35,204 bases of DNA, taken from Rhodocyclaceae bacterium (GTDB taxonomy: Bacteria; Pseudomonadota; Gammaproteobacteria; Burkholderiales; Rhodocyclaceae). The position numbers were made by a program, and so were the translations under genes. The stretch spans positions 1-35,204 of the forward strand of contig JAGRGD010000332.1 of the NCBI GenBank assembly GCA_020445665.1. The letters are read 5' to 3'. Below, piece by piece: positions 14,035-22,626 of this stretch (its first letter is position 1; each line of letters starts with the position of its first letter). The notes under the pieces are model-generated. The model was not told the origin of the DNA and did not search any database. It saw nothing but the letters and a program-made list of their open reading frames with translations.

Positions 14035-15942
14035 TTAGCGCCGGGAGTGTGACGGTGCGTTTCGTGGCCTGCGTCGGCCCAGCAGTACGCCGCTTGCCAG
14101 CAGGCCGAGAAGAAGCAGGTCGGTGCTGCCGCCCCCGCCTCCGCCCCCGCCACCGCCGCTCGCATCCGGTTGCGGGTCGGGATCCGGGGTCGGGTCCGGC
14201 GTCGGGTCCGGGGTCGGATCCGGCGATGGTGCACTGACGACGACGGATGCGGTGGTCTGGCCGGTCCCGCCCTGGTCGTCGGTGACCGTCAGGGTGAACA
14301 GGTAGGTGCCGGCCTCGGGTACCTGGAGACCGGTGACGGCGGCATCGGGGGCAGTCAGGCTGGCGCCGGCAGGGGCGCTGATCAGGGACCAGGCAAATGC
14401 CACCAGCTGACGGCTGCCGAGGGCCGTGCTGCCGCTGCCGTCGAGCGTGACCGTGGTGCCGGCCACGGCGCCGACCACCGGGGCGACGCTGGCAAGGGGG
14501 CTCGCCGCCGCGTGTACCGCGGAGGCGGCGTCGAGCAGGCCCGTGCCGCAGGTGGTCGTCGTGCAGTTGCACTGGCCCAGGCTGTTGGTCTCGGTGGACG
14601 TGACCGGGCAGGTCGGGATCGAGGGATCGCTCGGGAACGGGCGGGTGGTGCTGCGGATGCGGGAGATCACGTCGGCCGGCGTCTGGGCCGGGTTGACGGC
14701 CAGCATCAGCGCCGCCACGCCGGCGACCTGGGGGGCGCTGAAGCTGGTGCCGATGTTGGGCGAGCTGCCGTCGGTGTAGATGCTGGCCCCGGGCGCATCC
14801 TGGCCGGCGTTGCTCGTGGTGTTGATCGGGAACACGCACGGCAGGGTCAGGTTGACGCAGTTGCCGGCGGGGGCGCTGACGTCCACCTCGGGCCCCAGGC
14901 TGCTGTAGCCGACCTTGGTTCCGAGGTGCCGCACACCGCCGACGGCGAGGACGGCGCTGCAGTTCGCCGGTGACTCCACCGGCCCGGTCTCGTTGCCGGC
15001 CGAGGCGACCACCAGCGCGCCTGCCGCGGTGAGGTCGCGCAGCGTGCTCTCGTAGGCCGAGGTGCAGCTGCCGCTCCCCCCCAGGCTGAGGTTGATGACG
15101 CGGGCCGGATTCGGGTTGGTCGGCACGCCGGGCACGGCCAGACCGGCCGCCCAGCGCATGGCCGCGATGATGTCCGAGTCGAATCCTCCGCACTTGCCCA
15201 GCACCCGCATCGGGAGGATGCGCACATTCCAGGCCGTGCCGGCGATGCCACGGGAGTTGTTGCCGGCAGCGGCGATGACGCCGGACACGCGGGTGCCGTG
15301 CCAGGAGCTGGGCTGCTGCGGCAGGTTGCTGCCGCAGATGGCCTGGAGGTCCGGGTCGGCCTGGACGCTGGCATCGATGAAGTCGCCGTTGTCGCTCGGA
15401 TCGTCGTCGCGGCCGTCACCGTCGCCCGCCAGCGCGGCATCGCTGATGAAGTCGTAGCCGGGCAACAGGCGTGCTGCCAGGTCGGGGTGTTCCGGGCGCA
15501 CCCCGGTGTCGAGCACGGCGACCACCACGTCGGGCGCGCCGGTGGTCGTGTTCCAGGCCTGCTCGGCGTTGATCGCCGCCGGCTGCCCCGCGGCCAGATA
15601 CCACTGGCCGGCGTAAAGGGGGTCGTTGGGCAGCGCACGGGCGTCGCGCAGATGATCCTCGACCGCATACTCGACCTCGGCATCCGCGCGCAGACGCTCA
15701 AGCATCTCGGCGGTGCTCAGGTCGCCGGCGCGGAAGCTCAGCATGTCGGGGGCCGGCCGGGCCCGCAGCGCCGCGGTAAGGCCGTGGCGGCCCGCCAGCG
15801 AGCGGGCCGGGTCGATCCCCTGGGCCTGCCGCAGGGTCATCGCGTCGCCGCGCAGCTTGACGATGACGCGGCCCTCCGCATGACTGGTCAGCGGCAGACC
15901 CAGGGTCAGGGCGCCGAGGCCGGCGACGAGGAGCGATTTCAT
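14035..15942 (-). CDS. Secreted S8 (subtilisin-like) serine protease with GlyGly-CTERM-like anchor
   Basis: This encodes 635 residues. The signal peptide ends near SHA (20-22). An I9-type propeptide (about 24-100) begins RVIVKLRGD and ends EVEYAVEDH. The catalytic domain carries Asp145 in AVLDTG, His215 in SWHGTRVSG, the oxyanion Asn317 in ASAGNETG and Ser402 in GTSFSAPQVAG, so the full triad is present. Residues about 485-575 look like a PKD/Ig-type domain (VTLDGSGSTAL to FTLTVTDDQGG). A PDPTPDPTP repeat linker, ten glycines, a hydrophobic helix (LLLLGLLASGVLLG) and RRR follow. That tail is the layout of GlyGly-CTERM proteins, which are processed by rhombosortase and secreted by type II systems. 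The start overlaps the upstream lipoprotein stop by 4 bp (ATGA), implying coupled translation. Confidence 0.93.
   Translation of the reverse strand: MKSLLVAGLGALTLGLPLTSHAEGRVIVKLRGDAMTLRQAQGIDPARSLAGRHGLTAALRARPAPDMLSFRAGDLSTAEMLERLRADAEVEYAVEDHLRDARALPNDPLYAGQWYLAAGQPAAINAEQAWNTTTGAPDVVVAVLDTGVRPEHPDLAARLLPGYDFISDAALAGDGDGRDDDPSDNGDFIDASVQADPDLQAICGSNLPQQPSSWHGTRVSGVIAAAGNNSRGIAGTAWNVRILPMRVLGKCGGFDSDIIAAMRWAAGLAVPGVPTNPNPARVINLSLGGSGSCTSAYESTLRDLTAAGALVVASAGNETGPVESPANCSAVLAVGGVRHLGTKVGYSSLGPEVDVSAPAGNCVNLTLPCVFPINTTSNAGQDAPGASIYTDGSSPNIGTSFSAPQVAGVAALMLAVNPAQTPADVISRIRSTTRPFPSDPSIPTCPVTSTETNSLGQCNCTTTTCGTGLLDAASAVHAAASPLASVAPVVGAVAGTTVTLDGSGSTALGSRQLVAFAWSLISAPAGASLTAPDAAVTGLQVPEAGTYLFTLTVTDDQGGTGQTTASVVVSAPSPDPTPDPTPDPTPDPDPQPDASGGGGGGGGGGSTDLLLLGLLASGVLLGRRRPRNAPSHSRR
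14172..14228 (-). repeat. Short tandem repeat encoding a PDPT linker
   Basis: A roughly 12-bp unit (about GGGTCGGGTCCG on the plus strand) is repeated about four times and encodes PDPTPDPTPDPTPDPDP. It forms the proline-aspartate hinge between the Ig-like domain and the polyglycine/transmembrane tail of the protease. Confidence 0.7.
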
Positions 15943-16268
15943 CGGGTGGGTTCCGTGGGATATCTGAAGCGATCGGGATCGATGCCGATTATGTCACCCG
16001 CATGGAAAAGGCGCAGCATGCGATCATCGCAATACGGATCGCTGACCGTGCAGCGGATCCAGTAGGCCGATTCCCGGTCGGAGATCTGGGACGACAGCTG
16101 GACCGGGCTGCCTACCGCCTGCGACATCCGTGCCAGCAGGGCCGGATCGGCCGGGTCGGTGCTCGAACCGAAGCGCACGATCACCCGCAGGTCGCCCGGC
16201 GGCACTTCCACCGGTGAGGCGCAGGCGGTGACGAGAGCGGCAAGGAGGGTCGACAGGCCTTTTTGCAT
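15939..16268 (-). CDS. Small lipoprotein resembling a protease propeptide (I9-like)
   Basis: This encodes 109 residues. MQKGLSTLLAALVTAC is a lipoprotein signal with a lipobox VTAC, so the mature protein should begin at Cys16. After it, DLRVIVRFGSS parallels the RVIVKLRGD start of the neighbouring protease's own propeptide. The end, DRMLRLFHAGDIIGIDPDRF, parallels EMLERLRADAEVEYAVEDH there. Two further cysteines (IRCTVSDPYCDD) could form a disulfide. The gene ends in an ATGA overlap with the protease start. I infer a membrane-tethered chaperone or inhibitor of that protease, by analogy to I9 propeptides; the similarity is short and by eye. There is no good ribosome-binding site before its ATG, which is odd. 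An alternative is an unrelated small lipoprotein. Confidence 0.65.
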   Translation of the reverse strand: MQKGLSTLLAALVTACASPVEVPPGDLRVIVRFGSSTDPADPALLARMSQAVGSPVQLSSQISDRESAYWIRCTVSDPYCDDRMLRLFHAGDIIGIDPDRFRYPTEPTR

Positions 16269-16300
16269 GCTGGTGGAAGGAGGCGGGGATGCCCTGTCGC

Positions 16301-16329
16301 AGCGTAGCGCATGGCCGGCGGCGCGCCAA
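16301..16329 (-). promoter_or_regulatory. Candidate sigma-70 promoter of the lipoprotein-protease operon
   Basis: On the minus strand TTGGCG (16324-16329) and TACGCT (16301-16306) are separated by 17 bases. They lie 33 bases or more upstream of the lipoprotein ATG at 16268, in the divergent gap shared with sppA. It is a weak match to consensus. Confidence 0.3.
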
Positions 16330-16376
16330 ATCGCGTCACGCGGGCATAATCGGGTTTCAGGCAAGCGGGGAAGACG

Positions 16377-18203
16377 ATGGGCAACGAGAAGCGCGGGTGG
16401 ATCCTGCGGATGCTGTCGGGTGTATGGAGCGCCATCAACGGACTGCGGCGGGTCGTCGCCAATCTGGTTTTCCTGGCCCTCCTCGTCCTGGTTCTGGCGC
16501 TGCTGTTCGCCGAACACCGGGCGCCGGTCCATGACGGCTCCGCGCTGCTGCTGCGACCGGCCGGGCGCCTGGTCGAGCAGGGCACGGTCGCCGACCCGAT
16601 CAATCTGCTGAAGCAGGGCGCGTCGCCGCGCCAGACGACCCTGCGCGACGTGCTCGAGGCGGTGGACGCCGCTGCAGACGATGCGCGCATTCGCGGTCTG
16701 GTGATCGAGACCGATGCCCTCGACGGCGCCGGCCTCGCCAAGCTGCAGGAGGTGGCCGAAGCCATCGCTCGTTTTCGCGCCAGCGGTAAGCCGGTGCTGG
16801 CCTGGGGCAGTCGCTTCACCCAGGGGCAGTACCTGCTCGCGAGCCAGGCCGACGAGCTCTACATGGCCCCCGACGGCTTCGTCCTGGCCCATGGCTTCGC
16901 CAACTACCCGACCTATTTCAAGGGGCTCTTCGACAAGCTCGGCGTGCGCATCAACGTGTTCCGGGTCGGCAGCTACAAGTCCGCCGTCGAGCCCTACACC
17001 CGCGAGGACATGTCGCCCCAGGACCGGGAGGCATCCCGGCGCCTGCTCGGCGCCCTGTGGTCCGAGTGGCGTGACACGGTGGCGGCGCGACGGCCGATCT
17101 CGACGGGCGAGCTCGATGCGCTGGTCGAGGGCTATCCCGCCCGCCTCGCCGCGGTGGCCGGCGATGCGGCGCGACTGGCGAAGGACGCGGGACTGGTCGA
17201 CGGCCTGCTGACGGCCGATCAGTGGCAGGCGCTGCTGATCGAGCGCTTCGGGCGTCTCGACGACGAGCCGCGCCCGCGTCAGACAGCCCTGGGCGTGTAC
17301 CTGGCCGACCGCCACGGCGCGCTCGAGCTGGCCAGCGACAAGATCGCGGTGGTGGCGGTCCAGGGCGCCATCGTCGACGGGGAGCAACCGCCGGGGCTGG
17401 CGGGGGGTGAGACCGTCGCCAAGCTGCTCAGGCAGGCGCGGGAGGACGACAGCGTCAAGGCGCTGGTGCTGCGGGTGGATAGCCCCGGCGGCAGCGTTTT
17501 CGCGTCGGAGCGCATTCGCCGCGAAGTGGATCTGGTCCGCCAGGCGGGCAAGCCTGTCATCGCGTCCATGAGTTCGGTCGCGGCTTCCGGTGGCTACTGG
17601 GTCTCGATGGGTGCGGACGAGGTCTGGGCGAGCCCGTCGACGGTGACCGGTTCGATCGGCATCTTCGGCATGTTCCCGGATGTCTCGGGCCCGATGCGCG
17701 AGGCCGGGCTGGCAGTGGATGGGGTCGGCACCTCGCCGCTGGCCGGCGGGCTCGACCCGCGGCGCCCGCTGTCGCCGGAACTGTCCTCGGCGCTGCAAAG
17801 CACGATCGAGCACGGCTACCGGCGCTTCGTCGGGTTGGTGGCAGGCGCCCGGAGCCTGGACGTGACCGCGGTGGAACGGGTCGCCCAGGGCCAGGTCTGG
17901 ACCGGCGCGCAGGCGCTCGAACACGGCCTCGTGGATCACCTCGGCGGCCTGCGCGAGGGGATCGAGGCGGCCGCCGCGCGGGCGTCCCTCACCGACTACC
18001 AGGTGACGTGGATCGAGCCGGGCCTCAATGCCCGCGACCGCATACTCGCGCGCCTGATCCGCGCCAGCGGGGTGGCGCCCGACGGGGTCGCCGGGACACC
18101 GCTGCAGGGCTGGCTGGGCCAGGCCCTGGAAGGGGTCGGGCAACTGGCCCGCTGGAACGATCCGGGCAACGCCTATGCCCACTGCCTGTGCGGCTCGCCC
18201 TGA
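16377..18203 (+). CDS. sppA: Signal peptide peptidase SppA, 67K type
   Basis: This encodes 608 residues, the length of the long two-domain proteobacterial SppA. One N-terminal membrane helix (about 27-44, NLVFLALLVLVLALLF) anchors it in the inner membrane with the body in the periplasm. The catalytic lysine is in RVGSYKSAVEPY (Lys201) and the serine nucleophile in SSVAASGGYW (Ser404), close to the positions of Lys209 and Ser409 in E. coli. DSPGGSVFASERI precedes the serine and STVTGSIGIFG follows it, as expected for this ClpP-like fold. SppA degrades leftover signal peptides after protein export. It is divergent from the lipoprotein-protease pair; a CATAAT at 16345-16350 could be its -10 element. 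Confidence 0.95.
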   Translation: MGNEKRGWILRMLSGVWSAINGLRRVVANLVFLALLVLVLALLFAEHRAPVHDGSALLLRPAGRLVEQGTVADPINLLKQGASPRQTTLRDVLEAVDAAADDARIRGLVIETDALDGAGLAKLQEVAEAIARFRASGKPVLAWGSRFTQGQYLLASQADELYMAPDGFVLAHGFANYPTYFKGLFDKLGVRINVFRVGSYKSAVEPYTREDMSPQDREASRRLLGALWSEWRDTVAARRPISTGELDALVEGYPARLAAVAGDAARLAKDAGLVDGLLTADQWQALLIERFGRLDDEPRPRQTALGVYLADRHGALELASDKIAVVAVQGAIVDGEQPPGLAGGETVAKLLRQAREDDSVKALVLRVDSPGGSVFASERIRREVDLVRQAGKPVIASMSSVAASGGYWVSMGADEVWASPSTVTGSIGIFGMFPDVSGPMREAGLAVDGVGTSPLAGGLDPRRPLSPELSSALQSTIEHGYRRFVGLVAGARSLDVTAVERVAQGQVWTGAQALEHGLVDHLGGLREGIEAAAARASLTDYQVTWIEPGLNARDRILARLIRASGVAPDGVAGTPLQGWLGQALEGVGQLARWNDPGNAYAHCLCGSP

Positions 18204-18214
18204 TGGCGCCGGCG

Positions 18215-18228
18215 TTGACTTCGATCAA
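18215..18228 (+). promoter_or_regulatory. FNR/Anr-like box upstream of the exported-protein operon
   Basis: TTGAC-TTCG-ATCAA fits the FNR/Anr consensus TTGAT-N4-ATCAA with a single mismatch. It lies 12 bases after the sppA stop and about 79 bases before the next start codon at 18307. A TAAGAT at 18261-18266 could be the -10 element, which would put the box centre near -51. That spacing is not the classical -41.5, so the true start site is uncertain. It suggests induction under low oxygen. Confidence 0.5.
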
Positions 18229-18306
18229 GTCTGCGGGCTTTTTCTGTCCGGCTGGGCGTGTAAGATGCCCGATGGTTCTCGACAACCAGAAACGCGAGAT
18301 GGTCAG

Positions 18307-19176
18307 ATGATCCGAAAGCTCACCACATGGCTGGTGGCGGCCTGCGTGGCCGGCGGGGCACTCGCCCAGGGGGCGCCCAGCGACGAGCAGCGGCGCCGGC
18401 TGATCGAGCAGAAGCTGCGCCTGGTCGAAATGCTCGTCAACTCGCCGGCGGCCAAGAGTTCGGCCTATGGGCGTGACGCCGAGACCCCGAAACTCGTCGA
18501 GCAGGGCAAGGCGCTGCTCGACGAGGCCCGGGGCGCCCTGGCCGACGGTCGCCTCGACGAGGCGGCGGCGGCGCTGGACCAGGCCCTCAAGTCGGCCTCT
18601 TCGGCCTCCCGCCGGCTGAAGTCGGAGGGTGGGCTGTCCGACAGCGCACAGCGCAAGCAGCTGGCCGACATGACCGAGCAGGTCCGCACCTACCGGGCCG
18701 CCCTCGACGACCTGCGTCGCGACGACAAGCTGGCCGACGAGGCGACCCAGGTTCTGATGCGCGTCGACGGGCTGGCCGCCGAGGCCAACAAGCTCTCAGA
18801 GGCCGGCCGTCTGGGCGAGGCCAACAAGCACATGGCCGATGCCTACAAGATTGCGGTCGAAGAGCTGTCGCGCCTGCGGGCCGGCCAGGAGGTCGTGCTG
18901 TCGCTGAAGTTCGACACGCCGGCCGACGAGTACGCGTATGAGCAGAAGCGCTTCGGCAGCAATCAGATCATGGTGGACATGATGGTGGGCGAGGGCCGCG
19001 CCGAAGGGGGGCGCCGCCAGTTGGTTGACCGCTTCGTCGGCGAGGGTCAGCGTCTCAAGCGCGAGGCCGAAGGCCTTGCCGAATCCGGCAAGTACACGGA
19101 AGCGATCGCCTCGATGGAGCAGGCGACCAAACAGCTCAACCGCGCACTCCAGTCGATGGGTGTGCCGGTTTTCTGA
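18307..19176 (+). CDS. Exported helical protein of unknown function
   Basis: This encodes 289 residues. MIRKLTTWLVAACVAGGALAQ is a Sec signal peptide with cleavage expected after ALA. The remainder is almost entirely charged amphipathic helix, such as QRRRLIEQKLRLVEMLV and RGALADGRLDEAAAALDQA. It also has repeating A-x-x-x-G-x-x-x-E-A segments (EAGRLGEANKHMADAYKIA, ESGKYTEAIASMEQATKQL) that resemble TPR-like helical hairpins. I do not recognise a named family. The ATG at 18307 is chosen because it starts the signal peptide; the upstream open frame is not coding-like. It is first in a three-gene rightward run with a PilJ-domain protein and a multicopper oxidase, all exported. A scaffold or adaptor role is possible but unproven. 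Confidence 0.75.
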   Translation: MIRKLTTWLVAACVAGGALAQGAPSDEQRRRLIEQKLRLVEMLVNSPAAKSSAYGRDAETPKLVEQGKALLDEARGALADGRLDEAAAALDQALKSASSASRRLKSEGGLSDSAQRKQLADMTEQVRTYRAALDDLRRDDKLADEATQVLMRVDGLAAEANKLSEAGRLGEANKHMADAYKIAVEELSRLRAGQEVVLSLKFDTPADEYAYEQKRFGSNQIMVDMMVGEGRAEGGRRQLVDRFVGEGQRLKREAEGLAESGKYTEAIASMEQATKQLNRALQSMGVPVF

Positions 19177-19231
19177 CAACGGTGACCGCGCGGGCGCGGC
19201 CCGGCGTGGCATCAGGATGTGAGGAACGGGG

Positions 19232-20011
19232 ATGAGGGGATTGATGCGTGGGGCTCGCTGGCGGCCACTGCTGGGCTGCCTGATCGGTGCGTTTGCGACG
19301 CTGGCCATCGCGGCCGACCCGGGGCCGGTGGGGCGTGCGGGCCAGCAGCGGATGCTGGCCCAGCGGGTCGTCAAGGCCTACAGCCAGATCGGGCTGAACG
19401 TGTTGCCGACGGCCGCGATGAACCAGCTCACCAATGCGCTGGCCAGCTTTGACGCCAACCTCAAGGCCCTTGACGAGACCGCCGCGAACGACACCATCAA
19501 GCGCGGTCTGTCCGATCTGGCGCTCGCCTGGCAGCCGCTCAAGCGCGGCGCGATGGCGCCGATCTCGCGGGACAACGCGCTGAATCTCGCGCGCGAGACC
19601 GATGCGGTCGAACTCGCGGCCAAGCGGGTGGTCCAGCAGTTGCAGGATCATGCCGACACGCCCTCGAACCGCTTGGTCAGCCTGGCCACGCGCCAGAGTG
19701 CCCTGTGCCAGAAGATTGCCAAGGCCTTCATGCTGATGAGTTGGGGCATCGAGTCGGCGACCGTGCGCGAAGAGCTCGACACCGCGGTCAACGAGTTCTC
19801 TGGCGGCCTGGAGCAGTTGCGCTCGCAGCGGGAAAACAGCGCCGAAGTCAGGCGCGAACTCGACGAGATGGCCCTTCAGTGGGAGTGGCTGCAGACCGCC
19901 ATCGCGGCCGAGGGTGCCACCTCGTATCGCCTGATCGTGGCCGAGGCGACCGAGTCGATCCTCGAGTCCACCCAGCGCATCACCCGCATGTATGAGGCGC
20001 ACACCAACTGA
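19232..20011 (+). CDS. Exported protein with duplicated PilJ (NarX-type sensor) domain
   Basis: This encodes 259 residues with a signal peptide ending at AIA (about 25-27) and no later membrane helix. AGQQRMLAQRVVKAYSQIGL (36-55) is the typical first helix of the PilJ/NarX-like sensing domain, which in other proteins is the periplasmic part of chemoreceptors or of the nitrate sensor. A second, more divergent copy, LATRQSALCQKIAKAFMLMS, occurs at 151-170, so the protein is two tandem four-helix units. Unlike normal family members it has no transmembrane, HAMP, methyl-accepting or kinase part. It therefore looks like a free periplasmic binding module. GAGGAACGGGG before the ATG supports the start. 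It sits 55 bases after the helical exported protein and 55 before the multicopper oxidase. Confidence 0.8.
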   Translation: MRGLMRGARWRPLLGCLIGAFATLAIAADPGPVGRAGQQRMLAQRVVKAYSQIGLNVLPTAAMNQLTNALASFDANLKALDETAANDTIKRGLSDLALAWQPLKRGAMAPISRDNALNLARETDAVELAAKRVVQQLQDHADTPSNRLVSLATRQSALCQKIAKAFMLMSWGIESATVREELDTAVNEFSGGLEQLRSQRENSAEVRRELDEMALQWEWLQTAIAAEGATSYRLIVAEATESILESTQRITRMYEAHTN

Positions 20012-20066
20012 ACGAGGGCGCCGCGCGGTCACGAGCCGGCGGTGAGGGGAACACGGGGGAGAGAAC

Positions 20067-21494
20067 ATGACACTGAACAGGCGCGATTTCCTCAAGGGAA
20101 GCGCGGCGGCGGCCGGCATCGCGGCCCTGCCTGCCGGCCTGGCCCGGGCGGCATCGCCGGTGCGGGAGTTTCCGTTGCACGCGGGCCATCTGGAGCAGGT
20201 CCTGACCGAGGGCGGACCGAAGACCGACTTCTGGGGTTTCAACGGGCGCGTGCCGGGGCCGGAACTGCGCTTTGCCAAGGGCGACCAGGTCCACATCGCG
20301 GTCAGCAATGAACTGGTCGGCATTGACACCGCCGTGCACTGGCACGGCCTGCGTGTACCCAATGCGATGGACGGGGTGCCCTTCGTGACCCAGTACCCGA
20401 TCAAGCCCGGCGAGGTCTTCCATTACCAGTTCGAGACCCGCGATTCCGGCACCTTCTGGTATCACCCGCACCAGATGAGCTTCGAGCAGGTGCCGCGGGG
20501 CATGTACGGTGCGCTGATCGTCGAGGAAGAGAAGCCGATCGAGGTGGACCGCGAGGTGGTCTGGGTGCTGTCCGATGTGCGCCTGGGCGACAACGGTCGT
20601 CAGGTCGAGGACTTCGGGCGTGTTCTGGATATCGCCAACGACGGCCGCCTGGGCAACATGGTGCTGCTCAACGGCAAGCAGGCGGGCAATGACAACGTGC
20701 TGGCGGTGCGCTCCGGTGAGCGGATCCGCCTGCGGCTGATCAACGCCGCCTCGGCACGCATCTTCCGCCTCCAGATGCCGGGCCACACCATGCATGCGGT
20801 CGCCTTCGACGGTCAGGCCGTCACGCCGCGCCCCCTCGAGACGGTGGATCTCGGGCCTGGCATGCGCGTCGATGTGGTGGTGGACTTCATGGCCAAGCCC
20901 GGTACCGAGCACAAGGTCGAGGATGTGGACCGCCGCAGCCGAGGCCAGCTCGCCCGCGTCAGCTACCTCGATTTCGATCCGATCCGCGAGAAGCCCCTCG
21001 GCGCCCCGATGCAGGTCCAGCCCAACGTACTGCCGGAGCCGGATGTCGCCAAGGCCATCGATCACTACATCGTCTTCCAGGGCGGCATGCGCGGTGCGCC
21101 GGTGATCGGCATGATCGACGGCAAGCCGACCAACATCCAGGAGATCATGGAGAAGGAAAAGCTCGCCTGGACCATGAACTTCACGGCCCAGCACGAGCAC
21201 GCCCTGATGCACGAGCCCCTGCTCTACCTGCGCAAGGGCGACCATGTCGTGCTGCGGCTGATCAACGAGACCGACTTCGCCCACCCGATGCACCTGCACG
21301 GCCACTTCTTCCGGGTCGTCGGCATCGATGGCCGGCCCCAGACAGACCAGTACTGGCGCGACACGGTGCTGATGGCGCCGCGCCAGTCGGTGGATCTGGC
21401 CTTCGTCGCGGACAACCTCGGCGAATGGATGTTCCACTGCCACATCCTCGACCATGCCGCCGGCGGCATGATGGGGACCATCGCGGTCGAGTGA
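20067..21494 (+). CDS. Tat-exported multicopper oxidase
   Basis: This encodes 475 residues. A twin-arginine signal (NRRDFLKG, then a hydrophobic stretch ending ALA-type at about 28) implies folded, cofactor-loaded export. All four copper-binding motifs are present: HWHG (91-94), WYHPHQ (131-136), HPMHLHGH (406-413) and [13 protein letters not shown] (457-469). The last supplies the type 1 ligands Cys458, His463 and a likely axial methionine. The enzyme should oxidise a phenolic, metal or other donor and reduce O2 to water in the periplasm. The sequence pattern is laccase/CumA/SufI-like rather than that of a nitrite reductase. I cannot tell the substrate. It is the last gene of the exported trio behind the FNR-like box; the oxygen-using enzyme under such a box is noteworthy. 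Confidence 0.93.
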   Translation: MTLNRRDFLKGSAAAAGIAALPAGLARAASPVREFPLHAGHLEQVLTEGGPKTDFWGFNGRVPGPELRFAKGDQVHIAVSNELVGIDTAVHWHGLRVPNAMDGVPFVTQYPIKPGEVFHYQFETRDSGTFWYHPHQMSFEQVPRGMYGALIVEEEKPIEVDREVVWVLSDVRLGDNGRQVEDFGRVLDIANDGRLGNMVLLNGKQAGNDNVLAVRSGERIRLRLINAASARIFRLQMPGHTMHAVAFDGQAVTPRPLETVDLGPGMRVDVVVDFMAKPGTEHKVEDVDRRSRGQLARVSYLDFDPIREKPLGAPMQVQPNVLPEPDVAKAIDHYIVFQGGMRGAPVIGMIDGKPTNIQEIMEKEKLAWTMNFTAQHEHALMHEPLLYLRKGDHVVLRLINETDFAHPMHLHGHFFRVVGIDGRPQTDQYWRDTVLMAPRQSVDLAFVADNLGEWMFHCHILDHAAGGMMGTIAVE

Positions 21495-21591
21495 ATCGGC
21501 GGCGGGGCGCCCGGGCGGCGTTCCGCCGGCCGCGCTGGACAAGTCCCGCCGGCGGATCGACACTGGCGACTCCCCGTCGCTGGATGCCGCC

Positions 21592-22626
21592 ATGTCCGCC
21601 TCCCTGCCCGGCGCCCCCCTCGTTGCGCCGCCCGCCGTGTTGCCCGACTGGGCGCAGCGTGCGATCAACCTCGCCGATCCGCGCCTCGGGGCGCAGGCCG
21701 TCTTCGCCAGCGACGAGTTCTTCGCTCCGCTCTCGCGCATGCTCGACCCTGCTCCGGCGGTCTTCATCCCCGGCAAGTACGATGACCACGGCAAGTGGAT
21801 GGATGGCTGGGAGACCCGACGCAAGCGGACCACCGGCCACGACTGGTCGATCATCAGGCTGGGCTGCAAGGGCACCGTCGCGGGTTTCGACGTGGATACC
21901 AGCCACTTCACCGGCAACTACGCCCCGGCCATCGCCATCGAGGGCGCCGACGCCACCTCCGACGACCCGGCCGTGCTCGAACGGGCGACGTGGACGCCGC
22001 TGCTGGAGGCCACCAGCCTGCAGGGCGACAGTCATCATCTGCTGAGGGCCATGGCCAGCGGCGCATTTACCCACCTGCGCATCCACATCTACCCCGACGG
22101 CGGCGTGGCCCGCCTGCGGGTGTACGGCCAGCCGCTCGGCCGTTTCGACGACCCTGCCGTCGCCGTCGATCTGGCCGCGCTGGAGAACGGCGGCCGGGTG
22201 GTCGCCTGCAACGACGCCCATTACGGCGCACCGAGCAACATCCTGCTGCCCGGGCGTGGCGTGAACATGGGCGACGGCTGGGAGACCCGCCGCCGGCGAG
22301 AGCCCGGCAACGACTGGTGCATCGTCGCCCTGGGGGCGCCGGGCATCATCGATCGTGTCGAGGTGGATACCGCCCACTTCCGCGGCAACTACCCGGACCG
22401 CTGCAGCCTCCAGGCCGCGCGGGTCGACGGCGGTACCGACCAGTCCCTCATCACCCAGGCGATGTTCTGGCCGCCGCTCCTCGCCGAGCAGAAGCTGGAG
22501 ATGGACGCGATCCATCGTTTCTCGGAGGGCATCGCCGAGCTGGGCCCCGTGACCCATGTGCGCTTCAACATCATCCCCGACGGCGGCGTCTCCCGGCTGC
22601 GCCTGTGGGGCCGGGTGCAGGCATGA
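21592..22626 (+). CDS. alc: Allantoicase
   Basis: This encodes 344 residues. Allantoicase hydrolyses allantoate to ureidoglycolate and urea in purine breakdown. The protein shows the usual internal duplication of two jelly-roll units. The first has [24 protein letters not shown] and [13 protein letters not shown]; the second has [19 protein letters not shown] and [13 protein letters not shown]. Both halves end with an [14 protein letters not shown] or [13 protein letters not shown] motif. The length matches the family. The start at 21592 has only a weak ribosome site. It ends in a 4-bp overlap (ATGA) with the next gene, ureidoglycolate lyase, so the two are translationally coupled. No allantoinase or uricase gene is in the window. 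Confidence 0.95.
   Translation: MSASLPGAPLVAPPAVLPDWAQRAINLADPRLGAQAVFASDEFFAPLSRMLDPAPAVFIPGKYDDHGKWMDGWETRRKRTTGHDWSIIRLGCKGTVAGFDVDTSHFTGNYAPAIAIEGADATSDDPAVLERATWTPLLEATSLQGDSHHLLRAMASGAFTHLRIHIYPDGGVARLRVYGQPLGRFDDPAVAVDLAALENGGRVVACNDAHYGAPSNILLPGRGVNMGDGWETRRRREPGNDWCIVALGAPGIIDRVEVDTAHFRGNYPDRCSLQAARVDGGTDQSLITQAMFWPPLLAEQKLEMDAIHRFSEGIAELGPVTHVRFNIIPDGGVSRLRLWGRVQA

Noticed and set aside
16269..18182. Minus-strand continuation upstream of the small lipoprotein, opposite sppA
   Set aside because: Only the last 109 residues form a sensible protein with signal and lipobox; the rest is the shadow of sppA.
20067..21494. Multicopper oxidase considered as a copper nitrite reductase
   Set aside because: The length and the four laccase-type motifs, including HCHILDH, fit three-domain oxidases rather than NirK.
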